A DNA stretch of 64,000 nucleotides from Argentina anserina (lineage: Eukaryota > Streptophyta > Magnoliopsida > Rosales > Rosaceae), in contig NW_026089448.1 in assembly GCF_933775445.1 (NCBI RefSeq), positions 1-64,000 of the forward strand, written 5' to 3'. Within the stretch, counting starts at the first letter, position 1, and each line of letters opens with the position of its first letter. Position numbers and translations under genes: made by a program. Under the pieces are notes generated by a model. The model saw only the letters and a program-made list of their open reading frames with translations. It was not told where the DNA came from and did no database searches. Shown here in pieces: positions 54,126-64,000 of the stretch.

Positions 54126-57100
54126 AAGAAACACACTCCCACACTTGTAAAACTCTCAAATTCAATAGAAACTCGCTTCAGAAAGCCGTTCAGAAAGATA
54201 CTCAAACGAGAATTGAAAAGATACACAATTTTAATGGTAAAGATACGCAAACGATGTAAAGATACTCAGTTTGAAAGAAACACACTCCCACACTTGCAAA
54301 ACTCTCAAATTCAATAGAAACTCGAATCAGAAAGCCGTTCATAAAGATACTCAAACGAGAATTGAAAAGATACACAATTGGAATAGTAAAGATACGCAAA
54401 CGATGTAAAGATACTCAGTTTGAAAGAAACACACTCCCACACTTGCAAAACTCTCAAATTCAATAGAAACTCGCACCAGAAATCCTTACAGAAAGATACT
54501 CAAACGACAATTGAAAAGATACACAATTGGAATAGTAAAGATACGCAAACGATGTAAACATAATCAATTTGAAAGAAACACACTGCCACACTTGCAAAAC
54601 TCTCAAATTCAATAGAAACTCGCATCAAAAAGCCTTACAGAAAGATACTCAAACGAGAATTGAAAATATACACAATTGGAATAGTAAATATACGCAAACG
54701 ATGTAAAGATACTCAGTTTGAAAGAAACACACTCCAACACTTGCAAAACTCTCAAATTCAATAGAAACTCGCATCAGAAAGCCTTACAGAAAGATACTCA
54801 AACGAGAATTGAAAAGATACACAATTGGAATAGTAAATATACGCAAACGATGTAAAGATACTCAGTTTGAAAGAAACACACTCCCACACTTGCAAAACTC
54901 TCAAATTCAATAGAAACTCGCTTCAGAAAGCCGTTCAGAAAGATACTCAAACGAGAATTGAAAAGATACACAATTTTAATGGTAAAGATACGCAAACGAT
55001 GTAAAGATACTCAGTTTGAAAGAAACACACTCCCACACTTGCAAAACTCTCAAATTCAATAGAAACTCGCATCAGATAGCCTTACAGAAAGATACTCAAA
55101 TGAGAATTGAAAAGATACACAATTGGAATAGTAAAGATACGCAAGCGATGTAAAGATACTCAGTTTGAAAGAAACACACTCCCACACTTGTAAAACTCTC
55201 AAATTCAATAGAAACTCGCTTCAGAAAGCCGTTCAGAAAGATACTCAAACGAGAATTGAAAAGATACACAATTTTAATGGTAAAGATACGCAAACGATGT
55301 AAAGATACTCAGTTTGAAAGAAACACACTCCCACACTTGCAAAACTCTCAAATTCAATAGAAACTCTCATCAGAAAGCCGTTCAGAAAGATACTCAAACG
55401 AGAATTGAAAAGATACACAATTGGAATAGTAAAGATACGCAAACGATGTAAAGATACTCAGTTTGAAAGAAACACACTCCCACACTTGCAAAACTCTCAA
55501 ATTCAATAGAAACTCGCATCAGAAAGCCTTACAGAAAGATACTCAAACGAGAATTGAAAAGATACACAATTGGAATAGTAAAGATACGCAAGCGATGTAA
55601 AGATACTCAGTTTGAAAGAAACACACTCCCACACTTGTAAAACTCTCAAATTCAATAGAAACTCGCTTCAGAAAGCCGTTCAGAAAGATACTCAAACGAG
55701 AATTGAAAAGATACACAATTTTAATGGTAAAGATACGCAAACGATGTAAAGATACTCAGTTTGAAAGAAACACACTCCCACACTTGCAAAACTCTCAAAT
55801 TCAATAGAAACTCGAATCAGAAAGCCGTTCAGAAAGATACTCAAACGAGAATTGAAAAGATACACAATTGGAATAGTAAAGATACGCAAACGATGTAAAG
55901 ATACTCAGTTTGAAAGAAACACACTCCCACACTTGCAAAACTCTCAAATTCAATAGAAACTCGCATCAGAAATCCTTACAGAAAGATACTCAAACGACAA
56001 TTGAAAAGATACACAATTGGAATAGTAAAGATACGCAAACGATGTAAACATAATCAATTTGAAAGAAACACACTGCCACACTTGCAAAACTCTCAAATTC
56101 AATAGAAACTCGCATCAGAAAGCCTTACAGAAAGATACTCAAACGAGAATTGAAAATATACACAATTGGAATAGTAAATATACGCAAACGATGTAAAGAT
56201 ACTCAGTTTGAAAGAAACACACTCCAACACTTGCAAAACTCTCAAATTCAATAGAAACTCGCATCAGAAAGCCTTACAGAAAGATACTCAAACGAGAATT
56301 GAAAAGATACACAATTGGAATAGTAAATATACGCAAACGATGTAAAGATACTCAGTTTGAAAGAAACACACTCCCACACTTGCAAAACTCTCAAATTCAA
56401 TAGAAACTCGCTTCAGAAAGCCGTTCAGAAAGATACTCAAACGAGAATTGAAAAGATACACAATTTTAATGGTAAAGATACGCAAACGATGTAAAGATAC
56501 TCAGTTTGAAAGAAACACACTCCCACACTTGCAAAACTCTCAAATTCAATAGAAACTCGCATCAGATAACCTTACAGAAAGATACTCAAACGACAATTGA
56601 AAAGATACACAATTGGAATAGTAAAGATACGCAAGCGATGTAAAGATACTCAGTTTGAAAGAAACACACTCCCACACTTGTAAAACTCTCAAATTCAATA
56701 GAAACTCGCTTCAGAAAGCCGTTCAGAAAGATACTCAAACGAGAATTGAAAAGATATACAATTTTAATGGTAAAGATACGCAAACGATGTAAAGATACTC
56801 AGTTTGAAAGAAACACACTCCCACACTTGCAAAACTCTCAAATTCAATAGAAACTCGCATCAGAAAGCCGTTCAGAAAGATACTCAAACGAGAATTGAAA
56901 AGATACACAATTTTAATAGTAAAGATACGCAAACGATGTAAACATAATCAATTTGAAAGAAACACACTGCCACACTTGCAAAACTCTCAAATTCAATAGA
57001 AACTCGCATCAGAAAGCCTTACAGAAAGATACTCAAACGAGAATTGAAAATATACACAATTGGAATAGTAAATATACGCAAACGATGTAAAGATACTCAG

Positions 57101-57840
57101 TTTGAAAGAAACACACTCCAACACTTGCAAAACTCTCAAATTCAATAGAAACTCGCATCAGAAAGCCTTACAGAAAGATACTCAAACGAGAATTGAAAAG
57201 ATACACAATTGGAATAGTAAATATACGCAAACGATGTAAAGATACTCAGTTTGAAAGAAACACACTCCCACACTTGCAAAACTCTCAAATTCAATAGAAA
57301 CTCGCTTCAGAAAGCCGTTCAGAAAGATACTCAAACGAGAATTGAAAAGATACACAATTTTAATGGTAAAGATACGCAAACGATGTAAAGATACTCAGTT
57401 TGAAAGAAACACACTCCCACACTTGCAAAACTCTCAAATTCAATAGAAACTCGCATCAGATAGCCTTACAGAAAGATACTCAAACGACAATTGAAAAGAT
57501 ACACAATTGGAATAGTAAAGATACGCAAGCGATGTAAAGATACTCAGTTTGAAAGAAACACACTCCCACACTTGTAAAACTCTCAAATTCAATAGAAACT
57601 CGCTTCAGAAAGCCGTTCAGAAAGATACTCAAACGAGAATTGAAAAGATATACAATTTTAATGGTAAAGATACGCAAACGATGTAAAGATACTCAGTTTG
57701 AAAGAAACACACTCCCACACTTGCAAAACTCTCAAATTCAATAGAAACTCGCATCAGAAAGCCGTTCAGAAAGATACTCAAACGAGAATTGAAAAGATAC
57801 ACAATTTTAATAGTAAAGATACGCAAACGATGTAAAGATA
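54125..57840 (+). repeat. Region with 10- and 6-monomer repetition
   Basis: The GAAAATATACAC variant recurs near 54665, 56155 and 57049, offsets of 1490 and 894 bp (10 and 6 monomers). It is followed each time by CTCCAACACTTG, then CGCTTCAG with AATTTTAATGG, then CAGATAGCC or CAGATAACC. The shorter last unit looks like a 4-monomer loss from the 10-mer. Limits are approximate. Confidence 0.65.
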
Positions 57841-57910
57841 CTCAGTTTGAAAGAAACACACTGCCACACTTGCAAAACTCTCAAATTCAATAGAAACTCG
57901 CATCAGAAAG

Positions 57911-59549
57911 CCTTACAGAAAGATACTCAAACGAGAATTGAAAAGATACACAATTGGAATAGTAAAGATACGCAAACGATGTAAAGATACTCAGTTTGAA
58001 AGAAACACACTCCCACACTTGCAAAACTCTCAAATTCAATAGAAACTCGCATCAGAAAGCCTTACAGAAAGATACTCAAACGAGAATTGAAAAGATACAC
58101 AATTGGAATAGTAAAGATACGCAAGCGATGTAAAGATACTCAGTTTAAAAGAAACACACTCCCACACTTGTAAAACTCTCAAATTCAATAGAAACTCGCT
58201 TCAGAAAGCCGTTCAGAAAGATACTCAAACGAGAATTGAAAAGATACACAATTTTAATGGTAAAGATACGCAAACGATGTAAAGATACTCAGTTTGAAAG
58301 AAACACACTCCCACACTTGCAAAACTCTCAAATTCAATAGAAACTCGAATCAGAAAGCCGTTCAGAAAGATACTCAAACGAGAATTGAAAAGATACACAA
58401 TTGGAATAGTAAAGATACGCAAACGATGTAAAGATACTCAGTTTGAAAGAAACACACTCCCACACTTGCAAAACTCTCAAATTCAATAGAAACTCGCATC
58501 AGAAATCCTTACAGAAAGATACTCAAACGACAATTGAAAAGATACACAATTGGAATAGTAAAGATACGCAAACGATGTAAACATAATCAATTTGAAAGAA
58601 ACACACTGCCACACTTGCAAAACTCTCAAATTCAATAGAAACTCGCATCAGAAAGCCTTACAGAAAGATACTCAAACGAGAATTGAAAATATACACAATT
58701 GGAATAGTAAATATACGCAAACGATGTAAAGATACTCAGTTTGAAAGAAACACACTCCAACACTTGCAAAACTCTCAAATTCAATAGAAACTCACATTAG
58801 AAAGCCTTACAGAAAGATACTCAAACGAGAATTGAAAAGATACACAATTGGAATAGTAAATATACGCAAACGATGTAAAGATACTCAGTTTGAAAGAAAC
58901 ACACTCCCACACTTGCAAAACTCTCAAATTCAATAGAAACTCGCATCAGAAAGCCGTTCAGAAAGATACTCAAACGAGAATTGAAAAGATACACAATTGG
59001 AATAGTAAAGATACGCAAACGATTTAAAGATACTCAGTTTGAAAGAAACACACTCCCACACTTGCAAAACTCTCAAATTCAATAGAAACTCGCATCAGAA
59101 AGCCTTACAGAAAGATACTCAAACGAGAATTGAAAAGATACACAATTGGAATAGTAAAGATACGCAAGCGATGTAAAGATACTCAGTTTGAAAGAAACAC
59201 ACTCCCACACTTGTAAAACTCTCAAATTCAATAGAAACTCGCTTCAGAAAGCCGTTCAGAAAGATACTCAAACGAGAATTGAAAAGATACACAATTTTAA
59301 TGGTAAAGATACGCAAACGATGTAAAGATACTCAGTTTGAAAGAAACACACTCCCACACTTGTAAAACTCTCAAATTCAATAGAAACTCGCATCAGAAAG
59401 CCTTACAGAAAGATACTCAAACGACAATTGAAAAGATACACAATTGGAATAGTAAAGATACGCAAACGATGTAAACATACTCAATTTGAAAGAAACACAC
59501 TGCCACACTTGCAAAACTCTCAAATTCAATAGAAACTCGCATCAGAAAT
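57911..59549 (+). repeat. Tandem 11-monomer higher-order repeat, copy 1
   Basis: 1639-bp (11 x 149) unit adjacent to its copy. Shared rare markers are CAGTTTAAAAG (58141 / 59780), ACATAATCAATTTG, CTCACATTAG (near 58791 / 60430) and CGATTTAAAG (near 59022 / 60661). The limits are set by substitutions at 57910 and 59549. Confidence 0.85.
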
Positions 59550-61188
59550 CCTTACAGAAAGATACTCAAACGAGAATTGAAAAGATACACAATTGGAATA
59601 GTAAAGATACGCAAACGATGTAAAGATACTCAGTTTGAAAGAAACACACTCCCACACTTGCAAAACTCTCAAATTCAATAGAAACTCGCATCAGAAAGCC
59701 TTACAGAAAGATACTCAAACGAGAATTGAAAAGATACACAATTGGAATAGTAAAGATACGCAAGCGATGTAAAGATACTCAGTTTAAAAGAAACACACTC
59801 CCACACTTGTAAAACTCTCAAATTCAATAGAAACTCGCTTCAGAAAGCCGTTCAGAAAGATACTCAAACGAGAATTGAAAAGATACACAATTTTAATGGT
59901 AAAGATACGCAAACGATGTAAAGATACTCAGTTTGAAAGAAACACACTCCCACACTTGCAAAACTCTCAAATTCAATAGAAACTCGAATCAGAAAGCCGT
60001 TCAGAAAGATACTTAAACGAGAATTGAAAAGATACACAATTGGAATAGTAAAGATACGCAAACGATGTAAAGATACTCAGTTTGAAAGAAACACACTCCC
60101 ACACTTGCAAAACTCTCAAATTCAATAGAAACTCGCATCAGAAATCCTTACAGAAAGATACTCAAACGACAATTGAAAAGATACACAATTGGAATAGTAA
60201 AGATACGCAAACGATGTAAACATAATCAATTTGAAAGAAACACACTGCCACACTTGCAAAACTCTCAAATTCAATAGAAACTCGCATCAGAAAGCCTTAC
60301 AGAAAGATACTCAAACGAGAATTGAAAATATACACAATTGGAATAGTAAATATACGCAAACGATGTAAAGATACTCAGTTTGAAAGAAACACACTCCAAC
60401 ACTTGCAAAACTCTCAAATTCAATAGAAACTCACATTAGAAAGCCTTACAGAAAGATACTCAAACGAGAATTGAAAAGATACACAATTGGAATAGTAAAT
60501 ATACGCAAACGATGTAAAGATACTCAGTTTGAAAGAAACACACTCCCACACTTGCAAAACTCTCAAATTCAATAGAAACTCGCATCAGAAAGCCGTTCAG
60601 AAAGATACTCAAACGAGAATTGAAAAGATACACAATTGGAATAGTAAAGATACGCAAACGATTTAAAGATACTCAGTTTGAAAGAAACACACTCCCACAC
60701 TTGCAAAACTCTCAAATTCAATAGAAACTCGCATCAGAAAGCCTTACAGAAAGATACTCAAACGAGAATTGAAAAGATACACAATTGGAATAGTAAAGAT
60801 ACGCAAGCGATGTAAAGATACTCAGTTTGAAAGAAACACACTCCCACACTTGTAAAACTCTCAAATTCAATAGAAACTCGCTTCAGAAAGCCGTTCAGAA
60901 AGATACTCAAACGAGAATTGAAAAGATACACAATTTTAATGGTAAAGATACGCAAACGATGTAAAGATACTCAGTTTGAAAGAAACACACTCCCACACTT
61001 GTAAAACTCTCAAATTCAATAGAAACTCGCATCAGAAAGCCTTACAGAAAGATACTCAAACGACAATTGAAAAGATACACAATTGGAATAGTAAAGATAC
61101 GCAAACGATGTAAACATACTCAATTTGAAAGAAACACACTGCCACACTTGCAAAACTCTCAAATTCAATAGAAACTCGCATCAGAAAG
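59550..61188 (+). repeat. Tandem 11-monomer higher-order repeat, copy 2
   Basis: Second 1639-bp unit. I noticed one difference, GATACTTAAACG near 60013 against GATACTCAAACG in copy 1. This is among the closest tandem pairs in the window, so a recent event. After 61188 the array changes to GAAAATATACAC with CTTGTAAAAC monomers. Confidence 0.85.
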
Positions 61189-64000
61189 CCTTACAGAAAG
61201 ATACTCAAACGAGAATTGAAAATATACACAATTGGAATAGTAAATATACGAAAACGATGTAAAGATACTCAGTTTGAAAGAAACACACTCCCACACTTGT
61301 AAAACTCTCAAATTCAATAGAAACTCGCTTCAGAAAGCCGTTCAGAAAGATACTCAAACGAGAATTGAAAAGATACACAATTTTAATGGTAAAGATACGC
61401 AAACGATGTAAAGATACTCAGTTTGAAAGAAACACACTCCCACACTTGCAAAACTCTCAAATTCAATAGAAACTCGCATCAGATAGCCTTACAGAAAGAT
61501 ACTCAAACGAGAATTGAAAAGATACACAATTGGAATAGTAAAGATACGCAAGCGATGTAAAGATACTCAGTTTGAAAGAAACACACTCCCACACTTGGAA
61601 AACTCTCAAATTCAATAGAAACTCGAATCAGAAAAGCCGTTCAGAAAGATACTCAAACGAGAATTGAAAAGATACACAATTTTAATGGTAAAGATACGCA
61701 AACGATGTAAAGATACTCAGTTTGAAAGAAACACACTCCCACACTTGTAAAACTCTCAAATTCAATAGAAACTCGAATCAGAAAGCCGTTCAGAAAGATA
61801 CTCAAACGAGAATTGAAAAGATACACAATTGGAATAGTAAAGATACGCAAACGATGTAAAGATACTCAGTTTGAAAGAAACACACTCCAACACTTGCAAA
61901 ACTCTCAAATTCAATAGAAACTCGCATCAGAAAGCCTTACAGAAAGATACTCAAACGAGAATTGAAAAGATACACAATTGGAATAGTAAAGATACGCAAG
62001 CGATGTAAAGATACTCAGTTTAAAAGAAACACACTCCCACACTTGCAAAACTCTCAAATTCAATAGAAACTCGCATCAGAAAGCCTTACAGAAAGATACT
62101 CAAACGAGAATTGAAAAGATACACAATTGGAATAGTAAAGATACGCAAGCGATGTAAAGATACTCAGTTTGAAAGAAACACACTCCCACACTTGTAAAAC
62201 TCTCAAATTCAATAGAAACTCGCTTCAGAAAGCCGTTCAGAAAGATACTCAAACGAGAATTGAAAAGATACACAATTTTAATGGTAAAGATACGCAAACG
62301 ATGTAAAGATACTCAGTTTGAAAGAAACACACTCCCACACTTGCAAAACTCTCAAATTCAATAGAAACTCGAATCAGAAAGCCGTTCAGAAAGATACTCA
62401 AACGAGAATTGAAAAGATACACAATTGGAATAGTAAAGATACGCAAACGATGTAAAGATACTCAGTTTGAAAGAAACACACTCCCACACTTGCAAAACTC
62501 TCAAATTCAATAGAAACTCGCATCAGAAAGCCTTACAGAAAGATACTCAAACGACAATTGAAAAGATACACAATTGGAATAGTAAAGATACGCAAACGAT
62601 GTAAACATACTCAATTTGAAAGAAACACACTGCCACACTTGCAAAACTCTCAAATTCAATAGAAACTCGCATCAGAAAGCCTTACAGAAAGATACTCAAA
62701 CGAGAATTGAAAATATACACAATTGGAATAGTAAATATACGCAAACGATGTAAAGATACTCAGTTTGAAAGAAACACACTCCCACACTTGGAAAACTCTC
62801 AAATTCAATAGAAACTCGAATCAGAAAGCCGTTCAGAAAGATACTCAAACGAGAATTGAAAAGATACACAATTGGAATATTAAAGATACGCAAACGATGT
62901 AAACATACTCAATTTGAAAGAAAGACACTGCCACACTTGCAAAACTCTCAAATTCAATAGAAACTCGCATCAGAAAGCCTTACAGAAAGATACTCAAACG
63001 AGAATTGAAAAGATACACAATTGGAATAGTAAAGATACGCAAACGTTGTAAAGATACTCAGTTTGAAAGAAACACACTCCCACACTTGCAAAACTCTCAA
63101 ATTCAATAGAAACTCGCATCAGATAGCCTTACAGAAAGATACTCAAACGAGAATTGAAAAGATACACAATTGGAATAGTAAAGATACGCAAGCGATGTAA
63201 AGGTACTCAGTTTGAAAGAAACACACTCCCACACTTGTAAAACTCTCAAATTCAATAGAAACTCGCTTCAGAAAGCCGTTCAGAAAGATACTCAAACGAG
63301 AATTGAAAAGATACACAATTGGAATAGTAAAGATACGCAAACGATGTAAAGATACTCAGTTTGAAAGAAACACACTCCCACACTTGCAAAACTCTCAAAT
63401 TCAATAGAAACTCGCATCAGAAAGCCGTTCAGAAAGATACTCAAACGAGAATTGAAAAGATACACAATTGGAATAGTAAAGATACGCAAACGATGTAAAC
63501 ATACTCAATTTGAAAGAAACACACTGCCACACTTGCAAAACTCTCAAATTCAATAGAAACTCGCATCAGAAAGCCGTTCAGAAAGATACTCAAACGAGAA
63601 TTGAAAAGATACACAATTGGAATAGTAAAGATACGCAAACGATGTAAACATACTCAATTTGAAAGAAACACACTGCCACACTTGCAAAACTCTCAAATTC
63701 AATAGAAACTCGCATCAGAAAGCCTTACAGAAAGATACTCAAACGAGAATTGAAAAGATACACAATTGGAATAGTAAAGATACGCAAACGTTGTAAAGAT
63801 ACTCAGTTTGAAAGAAACACACTCCCACACTTGCAAAACTCTCAAATTCAATAGAAACTCGCATCAGAAAGCCTTACAGAAAGATACTCAAACGAGAATT
63901 GAAAAGATACACAATTGGAATAGTAAAGATACGCAAACGTTGTAAAGATACTCAGTTTGAAAGAAACACACTCCCACACTTGCAAAACTCTCAAATTCAA

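Larger units (their letters stand above)
43506..64000 (+). repeat. 149-bp satellite array, right arm (about 137 monomers)
   Basis: The same 149-bp satellite resumes directly after the inserted element, in the same orientation and the same monomer phase, and continues to the window end. Its first 3132 bp copy the sequence left of the element. From about 46.6 kb, different variants dominate: ACAATTTTAATGG in place of ACAATTGGAATAG, CGAATCAG or CGCTTCAG in place of CGCATCAG, GCAAGCG in place of GCAAACG, and CTTGTAAA in place of CTTGCAAA. Single-base length changes are commoner here than in the left arm, mainly an extra A in CAGAAAAGCC. No gene or other element is visible inside. Confidence 0.98.

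Noticed and set aside
4..63638. More than one hundred recurrent 65-codon (sometimes 61-, 73- or 92-codon) minus-strand open frames across the array
   Set aside because: They are longer than one monomer only because 149 is not a multiple of three, and they occur where the GCCGTTC variant removes a stop. They recur with the satellite period, lack any promoter context and are hydrophobic by composition (F, L, I, V from A/T-rich codons). They are by-products of the repeat, not genes.
1..64000. CRISPR array
   Set aside because: The repeats are contiguous with no unique spacers, the period is 149 bp, and there are no cas-like genes.
1..64000. CENP-B box or telomeric repeats within the satellite
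   Set aside because: I looked for the CENP-B box pattern (TTCG....A..CGGG) and for TTTAGGG-type runs and found neither. Centromere identity therefore cannot be argued from motifs.
1..64000. Bacterial, viral or organellar origin of the window
   Set aside because: No genes of any kind, 64 kb of homogeneous nucleosome-length satellite, and an LTR-like insertion fit only eukaryotic nuclear heterochromatin.

Overview
The window is almost entirely one tandem satellite DNA. A 149-bp monomer repeats in one orientation from base 1 to base 64000, about 418 copies, and the array runs off both ends. It is broken once, by a 1744-bp non-coding element at 41762-43505. I see no credible protein-coding gene, tRNA or rRNA. 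The monomer is about 35% GC and strongly strand-asymmetric (about 46% A against 19% T on the + strand). It is close to nucleosome length and not a multiple of three. Together with the long-terminal-repeat (LTR)-like insertion, this points to a plant nuclear chromosome, in a centromeric or other heterochromatic block. I do not recognise the satellite family or the species, and centromere function is inference.

Layout. From 1 to about 15 kb is a mixed zone with tandem 6-mer and 11-mer repetition and a 32-monomer-apart duplication (5856-7144 / 10624-11912). From 15 to 22 kb come further multi-monomer duplications, including a 5-mer tandem and a pair sharing a 1-bp deletion. From 22.4 to 28.6 kb lies the clearest higher-order repeat: 14, 15 and about 12 monomers. 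From 30.7 to 38.4 kb there are successive higher-order units of 10, 10, 13 and 12 monomers plus a partial one. At 41762-43505 sits the insertion, best read as a solo LTR transcribed on the minus strand: TG...CA ends, a TATA box at 42841-42847 and a purine-rich U3. From 43.5 to 64 kb the array resumes with different dominant variants and with 7-, 8-, 10-, 6- and 11-monomer duplications.

The most unusual observation is the relation of the insertion to the array. The 3132 bp left of it (38630-41761) are repeated almost perfectly right of it (43506-46637; three substitutions found by eye). Both ends of the duplication fall at the insertion. This has the form of a 21-monomer target-site duplication and suggests that element and duplication share one rearrangement. 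No ordinary 4-6 bp target-site duplication is visible.

At finer scale the array shows near-absence of indels, two interleaved monomer haplotypes with linked variants, an internal period of about 19-23 bp that suggests how the monomer arose, and no CpG depletion. All comparisons were made by eye; identity figures and block edges need an alignment to confirm.
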